Origin: Brevibacillus daliensis
GTDB taxonomy: Bacteria > Bacillota > Bacilli > Brevibacillales > Brevibacillaceae
Assembly (NCBI RefSeq): GCF_021245735.1
Contig: NZ_JAJISB010000020.1
Location: forward strand, 62,001-126,000
Direction: 5' to 3'
Length of the DNA stretch: 64,000 nt
In this document: piece by piece, positions 1 to 7,566 of the stretch
How the letters are laid out: every line of letters begins with the position of its first letter
How positions within the stretch are numbered: position 1 is the first letter of the stretch
The notes under the pieces: generated by a model
What the model saw: the letters and a program-made list of their open reading frames with translations, nothing else
What the model was told of the DNA's origin: nothing
The model's database searches: none
Position numbers and translations under genes: made by a program

Positions 1-2
1 GT

Positions 3-152
3 ATTGAACAGGCGTTACTGCCTGATGGAAAGTGGCAGGAACGTGTCTATACTATTTTTGCCTATATGAATCGATATGGATTAGATTTGATTGATCTTTT
101 GCTTGAAAAAACTGGTGAACGTAATGGTTCTGTACAGATTGTACATCTGTAA
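3..152 (+). CDS. bshC: Bacillithiol synthase BshC, C-terminal fragment
   Basis: An open frame runs in from the left edge and stops with TAA at 150-152, giving the last 49 residues of a protein. The ending, with QERVYTIFAYMNRYG followed by a short acidic stretch and a hydrophobic QIVHL tail, resembles the C-terminus of BshC (YllA), which adds cysteine to glucosaminyl-malate in the last step of bacillithiol synthesis. BshC lies just upstream of mraZ in many Bacillales, which fits the position here. Only the tail is visible, so the call rests on a short match plus context. Confidence 0.65.
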   Translation: MEQALLPDGKWQERVYTIFAYMNRYGLDLIDLLLEKTGERNGSVQIVHL

Positions 153-202
153 AAGATTCTCATAAGCGAAATAATCTTGCGTGTTCGAAAGGAAAGTATC
201 TC

Positions 203-466
203 ATGGAAGTTGCCATTTATTTAATTGCTCCAAAGATTGGAATGCCAGCAAAAGAATTGATTAAAGCCATCGATAACGGTGATATTATGGGTGGATTTCC
301 TGTTGATGATCCATTGTCCAAAATGGCGTGGGTTGATTTGCTCTCCCTACGCAATTACGTGGAATGGTTATATGAACATAAACGTGTTACTGAGCAAAAA
401 TATTTAAAAGCGATCCGACATATTGAGATGACCAAAGATAAATTATCCATGCAGCAGGAAGGGTAA
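203..466 (+). CDS. Hypothetical 87-aa protein
   Basis: I do not recognise this family. The frame starts at ATG 203 after GAAAGGAAAG and encodes an 87-residue soluble protein without a signal peptide or membrane segment. The N-terminal half (IAPKIGMPAKELIKAIDNGDI, then a loop and MAWVDLLSLRNYVEWL) loosely resembles excisionase or MerR-like small winged-helix DNA-binding folds; this is only an impression from helix spacing. The C-terminal third is a charged helix. It lies 50 nt after bshC and 92 nt before the YheC/D-like gene, on the same strand, so it may be co-transcribed with either. Confidence 0.6.
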   Translation: MEVAIYLIAPKIGMPAKELIKAIDNGDIMGGFPVDDPLSKMAWVDLLSLRNYVEWLYEHKRVTEQKYLKAIRHIEMTKDKLSMQQEG

Positions 467-558
467 CGAATTGAATCACTGATTCAACCCAAGAACGAAC
501 GTCTCCGGGCATTTGTCATAGACTACCACTATAATGCTTACAAAGAGGTGGGAATGCT

Positions 559-1653
559 ATGGCAAAGCCTGTGATCGGCGTATTAACATATCGAAATGGG
601 AAAAAGTTTTTTGAACCAACTTTTTTTCGCCACTTAATCCAAGAAGGAAAAAAGCTGGGAGCTATTGTCTTTTTATTTGGTCCCCATGATGTTCAGTTGG
701 CAAAGCGGAAAATCAAAGGATTTACTCCTGGAGCTGATAAGACATGGAAAAAAGTGGAATTTGACTGGCCTGATATAGTCATTGATCGCTATCGATATTA
801 CCCACGACCACAACATAAGGATTATCTTGCCTTTCGACGAAAGCCTCTGTTTGAATATGCCAACAGTCAATTCAAATCTAAATGGAAGGTGCATGAGGCG
901 TTATCTGGTGAAGACGAAATGATCGTCTGGCTTCCTGAAACCCATGTCTTTTCTAAAGAGAAGTTAGATTTGATGAGAAAAGAGCATCCCCTCCTTTATG
1001 TAAAGCCAACCAATGGAACGGCAGGAAGAAGTATTTTACGAATTCAAAGAAATACTTCGTCATACAGCGTGCTAGGCAGAACATTATCACTCAAAAAAAT
1101 TGTGAAAGACGCTCTTTCTTATGAGGAGCTCGTGTCGTTCATTGCAAATTGGACGAAGGATGAGCGACTAGGCAAGGAAAAATTCCTACTGCAACAAGGT
1201 ATAGATTTGGAATTAATCAAGGGGAGGATGGTTGATACTCGCATTCTTATCCAAAAGAACGAGCTGGGAGATTGGAATGTGACCGGACTTGGTATACGCG
1301 TAGGTGGTTCCAACAGCTCTACTTCTAATCTGCATGGCGGAGGAAAGGCATACGATCCGCTTGAAGTGTTAACCAAGCGATTTGGAGAAAAAATGGCGAA
1401 GGAAGTGCTTACGAAATGCAGGGCTCTTGCTTATCAGACAGCAGAATCCGTAGAAAAAATCTATGGCAGAATGTTTGAACTAGGACTTGATGTAGGCATT
1501 GATGTATCGGGGGACGTGTATCTCATTGAAATAAATCCGAAGCCAGGTCGCGATATTTTTCGTCAGTTAAATCAGATAGAAACATATCGGGAAGCGGTAA
1601 GGCGTCCCCTTCAATATGCATTGCTACTCTTGAAGGGACGGGTTACGGTGTAA
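559..1653 (+). CDS. YheC/YheD family ATP-grasp protein (spore coat associated)
   Basis: This 364-residue protein begins with KPVIGVLTYRNGKKFFEP, typical of the YheC/YheD family of endospore coat-associated proteins, and continues as an ATP-grasp fold. Visible elements are the nucleotide-binding stretch VKPTNGTAGRSI (about residues 148-159), the RMVDTRILIQ segment (about 223-232) and the metal-binding end DVYLIEINPKPGRD (about 320-333). ATP-grasp enzymes join a carboxylate to an amine or thiol through an acyl phosphate; the substrate of this family is not established. Start ATG 559 follows AAAGAGGTGGG. The gene stands alone, with 189 nt before the ahcY start. Confidence 0.85.
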   Translation: MAKPVIGVLTYRNGKKFFEPTFFRHLIQEGKKLGAIVFLFGPHDVQLAKRKIKGFTPGADKTWKKVEFDWPDIVIDRYRYYPRPQHKDYLAFRRKPLFEYANSQFKSKWKVHEALSGEDEMIVWLPETHVFSKEKLDLMRKEHPLLYVKPTNGTAGRSILRIQRNTSSYSVLGRTLSLKKIVKDALSYEELVSFIANWTKDERLGKEKFLLQQGIDLELIKGRMVDTRILIQKNELGDWNVTGLGIRVGGSNSSTSNLHGGGKAYDPLEVLTKRFGEKMAKEVLTKCRALAYQTAESVEKIYGRMFELGLDVGIDVSGDVYLIEINPKPGRDIFRQLNQIETYREAVRRPLQYALLLLKGRVTV

Positions 1654-1842
1654 GGTGTAAGGGACGCGATTTTTCAGAGAAAAACACACCGTCATCGTTA
1701 GGAACTAGGCACATAATCGCAAAAATAGACTGTAAATTTTTAAAAGTGGCAAAAAAATCATCCTAAAATGATGAACACTGCCTGTTGCTGTGATAAGATA
1801 GCACATATAGTTGTACATTACAGTAAGGAGGCTTGTAGCAAG

Positions 1843-3102
1843 ATGACTATAGTACAAGAAAGCATTGTAAAAGACATGGCATTAGCGCCAAATGGTCATT
1901 TGAAAATTGACTGGGTGAGTGAGCATATGCCTGTACTTAACCGAATTCGGGAAAGATTTGAGGCTGAAAAACCGTTTGCAGGTAAAAAAGTAGCAATCTC
2001 CCTTCACCTAGAAGCAAAGACTGCTTATCTTGCTAAAGTAATCCAGGCTGGTGGAGCAGAAGTAACAATCACCGGTTCTAATCCGCTGTCCACACAAGAT
2101 GATGTTTGTGCAGCATTGGTAGAGGATGGCATTCGTGTATTTGCGAAATATAATCCAGAACCAGAAGAATATAAGGAACTGTTGATCAAAACTCTGGAAA
2201 CACGCCCAGACTTCCTGATTGACGATGGTGGGGATCTTGTAACTATTCTGCATGGTGAACGCCGTGATCTGTTAGAGAACGTGAAAGGCGGAGCAGAAGA
2301 AACAACTACAGGTATTCTTCGTCTGCGTGCATTGGAGAAGGAAGGCAAGCTGGAATTCCCAATGGTAGCTGTAAATGATGCATTTTGCAAATATTTGTTC
2401 GATAACCGTTATGGTACTGGACAATCTGTATTTGATGGTATCAACCGTACAACTAACTTGGTTGTTGCTGGTAAAACAGTTGTTGTAGCAGGCTACGGTT
2501 GGTGCGGTAAAGGCGTGGCAATGCGTGCAAAAGGTCTGGGTGCGAAAGTTATCGTTACCGAAATTGATGCAATCAAAGCAGTTGAAGCATACATGGATGG
2601 TTTCGAAGTAATGTCTATGGATGAAGCTGCTAGTCGTGGAGATTATTTCGTAACTGTAACAGGTAACCGAGATATTATTCGCAAAAACCATTATGAGGCA
2701 ATGAAGGATGGCGCTATTTTGTCTAACGCTGGTCACTTCGATGTCGAAGTTAACAAAGTGGAGCTGGAAGAATTATCGACATCCAAGCGTGTCGTACGTA
2801 AAGATATCGAAGAATTTGTCATGCAAGATGGTCGTAAAATCTATCTGTTAGCAGAAGGCAGACTGGTTAATCTGGCTGCAGGTGACGGACATCCGGCTGA
2901 GATTATGGATATGACGTTTGCTCTTCAAGCTGTAGGCTTGGAGCATGTAAGTAAGAATTATGATGCAATTGGTAAAAAAGTTTTGAATGTTCCTTACGAG
3001 CTGGATGAGATGGTAGCTCGCTATAAATTAGATGCACTTGGATTTACAATCGACAAACTGACTCCAGAACAAAAAGAGTATCTGGAAAGCTGGGTCGAAT
3101 AG
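1843..3102 (+). CDS. ahcY: Adenosylhomocysteinase (S-adenosylhomocysteine hydrolase)
   Basis: This enzyme reversibly hydrolyses S-adenosylhomocysteine to homocysteine and adenosine using tightly bound NAD. The 419-residue product has the family hallmarks: IDDGGDL (about 125-131), EETTTG (about 151-156), NRYGTGQS (about 192-199), the Rossmann loop AGYGWCGKG (about 217-225) and NAGHFDVE (about 297-304), plus the EGRLVNLAAGDGHPAEIM stretch. I chose ATG 1843 because TAAGGAG lies 12 nt upstream; an in-frame ATG at 1768 would add a cysteine-rich extension not seen in the family. Many Bacillales instead use the Pfs/LuxS route, so an SAH hydrolase here is notable. A strong terminator follows. Confidence 0.95.
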   Translation: MTIVQESIVKDMALAPNGHLKIDWVSEHMPVLNRIRERFEAEKPFAGKKVAISLHLEAKTAYLAKVIQAGGAEVTITGSNPLSTQDDVCAALVEDGIRVFAKYNPEPEEYKELLIKTLETRPDFLIDDGGDLVTILHGERRDLLENVKGGAEETTTGILRLRALEKEGKLEFPMVAVNDAFCKYLFDNRYGTGQSVFDGINRTTNLVVAGKTVVVAGYGWCGKGVAMRAKGLGAKVIVTEIDAIKAVEAYMDGFEVMSMDEAASRGDYFVTVTGNRDIIRKNHYEAMKDGAILSNAGHFDVEVNKVELEELSTSKRVVRKDIEEFVMQDGRKIYLLAEGRLVNLAAGDGHPAEIMDMTFALQAVGLEHVSKNYDAIGKKVLNVPYELDEMVARYKLDALGFTIDKLTPEQKEYLESWVE

Positions 3103-3140
3103 ATAAGAAAACCGCTGTAACATTAAATCAATATATGAAG

Positions 3141-3175
3141 AAAAAAACCTGCTGACAAACGGCAGGTTTTTTTCT
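3141..3175 (+). terminator. Intrinsic terminator after ahcY
   Basis: The arms AAAAACCTGC and GCAGGTTTTT enclose a short loop (about 3153-3161) and run into a T tract at 3167-3173. It would end the ahcY transcript. Its loop and 3' arm also contain the -35 element and spacer of the next promoter. Confidence 0.9.
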
Positions 3176-3181
3176 TATAAT
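3152..3181 (+). promoter_or_regulatory. Sigma-A promoter of the mraZ (dcw) operon
   Basis: CTGACA at 3152-3157, an 18-bp spacer and a perfect TATAAT at 3176-3181. The -35 hexamer falls in the loop of the ahcY terminator and the spacer is its 3' arm, so terminator and promoter share bases. Transcription would begin near 3188, just before the GTGG boxes. Confidence 0.6.
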
Positions 3182-3196
3182 AAAAACATACGACAA

Positions 3197-3221
3197 GTGG
3201 GTAAAAGTGGGGGAAAGTGGT
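3197..3221 (+). promoter_or_regulatory. MraZ-binding direct repeats (GTGGK x3, 10-bp period)
   Basis: GTGGG at 3197-3201, GTGGG at 3207-3211 and GTGGT at 3217-3221 are each separated by exactly 5 nt; a further GTGGG lies at 3238-3242 within the ribosome-binding region. MraZ proteins of several bacteria bind TGGGN repeats spaced by 5 nt in their own promoter region, so this is very likely the autoregulatory operator of mraZ. Confidence 0.8.
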
Positions 3222-3251
3222 ACACTTGTGAAAGGAAGTGGGGTTGAAGTC

Positions 3252-3683
3252 ATGTTCATGGGTGAATATCAACATAATATTGATGATAAGAACCGTTTGA
3301 CCATCCCAGCTAAATTCCGTGATTCACTAGGTCTTTCCTTTGTTGTTACCCGAGGACTTGATCGCTGCTTATTTGTCTACCCGATGGATGAGTGGAAGGC
3401 ATTAACCGAGAAACTGGCTTCTTTGCCGTTTACGAAAGCAGATGCTCGTGCCTTTACCCGATTTTTCTTTTCTGGTGCTGCTGAATGTGAGTGGGACAAG
3501 CAGGGAAGGGTAAATATACCTCCGCATCTGCGTGAACATGGTCGATTGTCAAAAGAGTGCGTTGTGATTGGCGTACAGAACCGTGTGGAGATTTGGAGCA
3601 AGAGCGAGTGGGATGCTTATTCTGAGGCACAGGAAGACTCCTTTGGAGAGATTGCCGAAAAGCTCGTAGATTTTAACTTATAG
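3252..3683 (+). CDS. mraZ: Transcriptional regulator MraZ
   Basis: MraZ is a double AbrB-like DNA-binding protein that forms rings and controls the dcw operon by binding repeats in front of its own gene. The 143-residue product starts with [23 protein letters not shown], the usual first half-domain, and has the second half-domain around [17 protein letters not shown]. Start ATG 3252 is chosen from the conserved MFMGEY beginning and the GGAAGTGGGG ribosome-binding site; earlier in-frame GTG codons would run into the operator repeats. It is the first gene of the cluster, and 18 nt separate it from rsmH. Confidence 0.96.
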   Translation: MFMGEYQHNIDDKNRLTIPAKFRDSLGLSFVVTRGLDRCLFVYPMDEWKALTEKLASLPFTKADARAFTRFFFSGAAECEWDKQGRVNIPPHLREHGRLSKECVVIGVQNRVEIWSKSEWDAYSEAQEDSFGEIAEKLVDFNL

Positions 3684-3701
3684 ATTCGGGAGTTGACGAA
3701 G

Positions 3702-4634
3702 TTGTTTCATCATATCACTGTGTTGTTAAAAGAGGCTGTAGAAGGGCTTACTATTCGCCCGGACGGTGTCTATGTTGATTGTACATTGGGAGGCGCTGGT
3801 CACAGTTCTCTGATTGCCTCCAAGCTAAATGAGCAAGGCAGACTGATTGCGATTGATCAGGACGATGTTGCTTTGGCGAATGCAAAGGAAAAATTAAAAG
3901 AATATGGCGATAAAGTCATCTTGGTAAAAAGCAACTTCCTAAGTTTGAAAGAAGTCGTAGCTGATCTTGGCTACGAGGGTGTAGATGGTGTGCTGTTTGA
4001 TCTGGGTGTCTCCTCTCCACAGCTTGATGTGGAAGAGCGTGGTTTTAGTTACAATGGCGATGCTCCATTAGACATGCGAATGGATCAACAGGCGACACTA
4101 TCAGCCTACGATATTGTGAACGAGTGGGAAGAAGCGGAAATTACCAAAATTATCTTTGAGTATGGCGAAGAGAAGTTTGCCCGGAGAATTGCCCGGAATA
4201 TTATTACTCACCGGGAAAAAGAACCAATCATGACAACCGGGCAATTAGTAGAGATCATTAAGGAAGCAATTCCAGCAGCAGCAAGACGCACGGGACCGCA
4301 CCCTGCCAAGCGGACTTTTCAGGCGATTCGGATTGCCGTTAATGATGAGTTGAATGTTTTCCGTGAAGCTGTCGGGGATGCCATTGATATTTTGAATCCA
4401 GGTGGCAGAGTGAGTGTTATAACATTCCACTCCTTAGAAGATCGAATTTGTAAGCATGCTTACTTGGACAAGGCTAAGGGGTGTACGTGTCCACCAGCTT
4501 TTCCGCAATGTGCATGCGGTAATCAACCGATAGTGAAGGTGATTACGCGTAAACCTCTTCTACCTAGTGAAGAAGAATTAGAAATGAATCCGCGAGCAAG
4601 GTCAGCTAAACTTCGAATTGCGGAGAAATTGTAG
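3702..4634 (+). CDS. rsmH: 16S rRNA (cytosine-1402 N4) methyltransferase RsmH
   Basis: RsmH (MraW) methylates N4 of C1402 in the ribosomal P site using S-adenosylmethionine. The roughly 310-residue product begins [15 protein letters not shown] and has the SAM-binding motif [11 protein letters not shown] (about 26-36), [26 protein letters not shown] and the C-terminal HSLEDRICK and RARSAKLRI motifs. I chose TTG 3702 because GGGAG at 3688-3692 is then 9 nt upstream and the protein matches the family beginning; the TTG at 3693 would touch the ribosome-binding site. There are 122 nt before ftsL, in which I see no terminator. Confidence 0.96.
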   Translation: MFHHITVLLKEAVEGLTIRPDGVYVDCTLGGAGHSSLIASKLNEQGRLIAIDQDDVALANAKEKLKEYGDKVILVKSNFLSLKEVVADLGYEGVDGVLFDLGVSSPQLDVEERGFSYNGDAPLDMRMDQQATLSAYDIVNEWEEAEITKIIFEYGEEKFARRIARNIITHREKEPIMTTGQLVEIIKEAIPAAARRTGPHPAKRTFQAIRIAVNDELNVFREAVGDAIDILNPGGRVSVITFHSLEDRICKHAYLDKAKGCTCPPAFPQCACGNQPIVKVITRKPLLPSEEELEMNPRARSAKLRIAEKL

Positions 4635-4756
4635 TATCACTGTTGAAGTTAGTTTCGAACCAAGCGAGACATATGACAAATCGTAGATAAAACTTGAGTA
4701 AGTAGATGAGGGCGCTAGCTGCCAGAATTACCTTACATACATAGGGAGGGACAGGA

Positions 4757-5167
4757 GTGAGTTATTATTCACGGGGGAATTTAGCTTATGAAGTAAATCG
4801 TCAGCCAAAAACCTCAAAAAAAGTAAAAAGAACGGTAGTTGTCAGACCAGGAGTCCCCACAAGTGAAAAGCTTCTATACCTGTTTCTTATCGGTGTGTTG
4901 GTTGCGGCTGCGGGGTTTGTTGGTGTGCGCTATAGTGCCATTTCGCAAAACAACTATGAGATACAGAAGCTAAAGGGCGAAATTGCTAATAATAAAAGTC
5001 TAATTGAATCTATGAGACTAAAAGTGGACGAACTTCGTAATCCAAACCGTATTGAAGCAGAGGCTGCGAAACAGGGAATGGTTCGAAACATGGAATCTGT
5101 ACGCATCATGACAAGCAAATCTGTTGGAAATACGGGAGAAACGAATACAAAACAGGCAAGAAACTAG
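4757..5167 (+). CDS. ftsL: Cell division protein FtsL
   Basis: FtsL is a small bitopic divisome protein that forms a complex with DivIC and DivIB and helps activate septal PBP and SEDS synthases. The 136-residue product has a basic cytoplasmic N-terminus (KTSKKVKRTVVVRPG), one membrane segment (about 38-57, LLYLFLIGVLVAAAGFVGV) and an extracytoplasmic leucine-zipper-like coiled coil (NNYEIQKLKGEIANNKSLIE) ending in DELRNPNRIEAEAAKQGM, the usual FtsL/LtrA-type motif. Start GTG 4757 follows GGGAGGG by 6 nt. Position between rsmH and pbpB is diagnostic. Confidence 0.92.
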   Translation: MSYYSRGNLAYEVNRQPKTSKKVKRTVVVRPGVPTSEKLLYLFLIGVLVAAAGFVGVRYSAISQNNYEIQKLKGEIANNKSLIESMRLKVDELRNPNRIEAEAAKQGMVRNMESVRIMTSKSVGNTGETNTKQARN

Positions 5168-5170
5168 ACG

Positions 5171-5207
5171 AAAATGTTACTCACGCCATTGAGTAACATT
5201 TTCTTTT
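5171..5207 (+). terminator. Perfect hairpin between ftsL and pbpB (attenuator-like)
   Basis: AAAATGTTACTCA at 5171-5183 and its exact reverse complement at 5190-5202 surround a 6-nt loop, followed by CTTTTA. This looks like an intrinsic terminator just after the ftsL stop codon. Since pbpB follows on the same strand without a clear new promoter, it may attenuate rather than end transcription. Confidence 0.7.
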
Positions 5208-5252
5208 AGAACTGGAGTATAAAAGGACTTCCATGGGGAGGGGGGAAACCTG

Positions 5253-7490
5253 GTGAAAATGAAACAACGGATGAAGTCACGTGGTGTTTTTGTTGGTTTT
5301 TGTATTCTACTTGGCTTTTTCTTACTCATCTCACGGTTATGGTGGGTACAAATTGTAGATGATGACCGGCTTATGAAAATGGGTGAAGCTCAGTGGAGCA
5401 GTACTACGACACTTGATCAAAAGCGAGGAACGATTTACGACCGCAATGGAATCGCTCTCGCATATGATGGACCTGCATATAAAATAGAGGCACAAGTTAA
5501 ACCGAATCTAAATGCAAAAGGTGAACCTGACTCGGATGATTACGTGCAAGACCCAGTGATGACAGCACAAAAGCTGTCTGCCGTAATGAATGTACCCTAT
5601 GAAAAACTCTTAAACCGTCTAACGGGCAATCCAAATGCTAAATGGGTTGAATTGGGTCCTGAAGCAGGTAAGCTAACACTAGATCAGAAAAACAAGATCT
5701 TAGATATTCAATACCCAATGAATCCTGATACAGGTGCACGTGCGAAGAAAAATCAAATGCCAGGTATTAAGATATCAGAAGTAAGTAACCGTTTCTATCC
5801 AAAGGGCAAATATGCCGCTCATGTACTTGGGTTTCTTGATTACAAAAATGATGCTGTAATGGGGATAGAAAAACAGTATGACCCTAAACTGAAGGGCAAA
5901 CCGGGTAGGTTGGAGACAATTAAAGATGGAGCTGGCTATCAGTTGCCTGATGGTGAAGTGGATTTCCAGCCAGCAGTCGATGGACAAAATATTACGCTGA
6001 CTATTGATCATCAGATCCAAAGCTATGTAGAACAAGCGTTAGATCGAGTGAATGCGGATTTTAAACCAAAAGGGATGACGGTAATCGTAGCAGATCCTCA
6101 TACCGGTGAGGTTCTGGCGATGTCCAATCGTCCTCATCATGATCCTAACGATTATCGTAACATTGAGAACTACTCCAACTATGCGGTCAGCTATACGTTT
6201 GAGCCTGGTTCTACATTCAAGATTATTACATTGGCGGCATCCATTGAAGAAGGGGTTTTTGCCAGAAATAAACATTTTGAATCAGGAAGTTTTAAAAGAT
6301 GGAAGTCTGGCCCTGCTATCTATGACCATAGACGTGAGGGGTGGGGCCCGATCTCTTACCTAAACGGGGTACAACGCTCCAGTAACGTGCTATTTGCTAT
6401 TCTTGGTTATGACAAGCTAGGTCAGGAAAAAATGGCTCACTATTTTGATGCGTTTGGCTTTGGGAAGAAAACAAATATTCAGTTACCAGGAGAAGGGGTA
6501 GGGAATCTCAGAAACGTTACCAATCCGAACAAGTTCTCACCACGTGACCTTGCTGTAACAACGATTGGACAAGGGGTAACCGTAACACCTATTCAACAGG
6601 TAGCAGCAGTGAGTGCGATCGCCAATGGCGGGAAGCTGATGCAACCTATGATCGTGAAAGAGATCACTGATCCCCATTCTGGTAAAGTCCTGGAGCGTAT
6701 TGAGCCCAAGGAAGTAGGTAGACCAATCTCGGAGGCAACTGCCAAAGAGACGCGTGAAATCCTGCAAACGGTTGTGGATGGAACGTATAAGGAAGGTGCA
6801 ACAGGTAGATCATTTAAGCTAGATCATTATAGTGTTGCCGGTAAAACGGGTACCGCCCAAAAGTATAATGACAAAGGTAAGATTGTGGATGGTAAATACA
6901 TTTATTCCTTTATCGGGTTCGCTCCGGTAGAGAATCCGAGACTTCTCGTTTATGTGGTAGTAGATGATCCTGCAGTAAATATCCCTTCCTATGAGGTAGG
7001 TAGTACGATTATCGCACCGATTTTCAAGTCAGTCATGCAGCAGAGCTTGCAATACCTTCAAGAGACTCCTGACCTGAATGCACTACGAAAAGAAGCGGAA
7101 GTCGTTGAGCAATCTGAGGTTAAACAAATCACGGCTCCTGAACTGATTAATTTGACCACGGAACAGGCTAAGTCTCGTGCGAAAGAGGCGGGTTTGGAGC
7201 TGGAAGTAATGGGTTCGGGTCAAAAAATCGTAAATCAGGTACCGGCAGCCTTTGAAAAAGTGGGACCAGGAACCAAGCTGGTAGTGGTAACGGATGGCGC
7301 TAAAGCTTTTAAAATGCCGGATTTCAAAGGAAAGTCAATGCGTGAGGTCCTTGAATATAGTCACCTGATGGGGATGGCTGTAAATGCCACAGGTACCGGG
7401 TATGTCGTAGAGCAAAATATAGAACCGGGCAAAGCTTTAACCGGAAAAGAAAGCATCCAGGTTAAGTTAAGTCCACAGTATCAACAGTAG
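5253..7490 (+). CDS. pbpB: Penicillin-binding protein 2B, septal transpeptidase
   Basis: This class B PBP cross-links septal peptidoglycan during vegetative division. The 745-residue product has an N-terminal signal anchor (about 11-30), the PBP dimerisation domain starting at KRGTIYDRNG (about 57), and a transpeptidase domain with all three active-site motifs: STFK (catalytic Ser320), SSN in GVQRSSNVLF, and KTG (about 531-533). Two PASTA domains follow, beginning at TAPELINLTTEQAKS and FKMPDFKGKSMREVL. Start GTG 5253 lies after GGGGAGGGGGG at 5235-5245. Two PASTA domains and the place before spoVD distinguish it from SpoVD. Confidence 0.95.
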   Translation: MKMKQRMKSRGVFVGFCILLGFFLLISRLWWVQIVDDDRLMKMGEAQWSSTTTLDQKRGTIYDRNGIALAYDGPAYKIEAQVKPNLNAKGEPDSDDYVQDPVMTAQKLSAVMNVPYEKLLNRLTGNPNAKWVELGPEAGKLTLDQKNKILDIQYPMNPDTGARAKKNQMPGIKISEVSNRFYPKGKYAAHVLGFLDYKNDAVMGIEKQYDPKLKGKPGRLETIKDGAGYQLPDGEVDFQPAVDGQNITLTIDHQIQSYVEQALDRVNADFKPKGMTVIVADPHTGEVLAMSNRPHHDPNDYRNIENYSNYAVSYTFEPGSTFKIITLAASIEEGVFARNKHFESGSFKRWKSGPAIYDHRREGWGPISYLNGVQRSSNVLFAILGYDKLGQEKMAHYFDAFGFGKKTNIQLPGEGVGNLRNVTNPNKFSPRDLAVTTIGQGVTVTPIQQVAAVSAIANGGKLMQPMIVKEITDPHSGKVLERIEPKEVGRPISEATAKETREILQTVVDGTYKEGATGRSFKLDHYSVAGKTGTAQKYNDKGKIVDGKYIYSFIGFAPVENPRLLVYVVVDDPAVNIPSYEVGSTIIAPIFKSVMQQSLQYLQETPDLNALRKEAEVVEQSEVKQITAPELINLTTEQAKSRAKEAGLELEVMGSGQKIVNQVPAAFEKVGPGTKLVVVTDGAKAFKMPDFKGKSMREVLEYSHLMGMAVNATGTGYVVEQNIEPGKALTGKESIQVKLSPQYQQ

Positions 7491-7566
7491 ACAAGAAGTT
7501 CTAACACTTCTCCAAGTGGAATAGGGTAAGAAAGACAACCCTTATTCGCAGGGAGGAGTGTTTTTT

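Noticed and set aside
1768-1842. 25-residue extension of adenosylhomocysteinase
   Set aside because: Cysteine-rich and not conserved; TAAGGAG before ATG 1843 marks the true start.
2272-2736. 154-codon open frame opposite ahcY
   Set aside because: Antisense to a well-conserved enzyme, with no promoter, ribosome-binding site or known domain.
3207-3251. N-terminal extension of mraZ
   Set aside because: It would translate the operator boxes; the family start MFMGEY and the ribosome-binding site fix ATG 3252.
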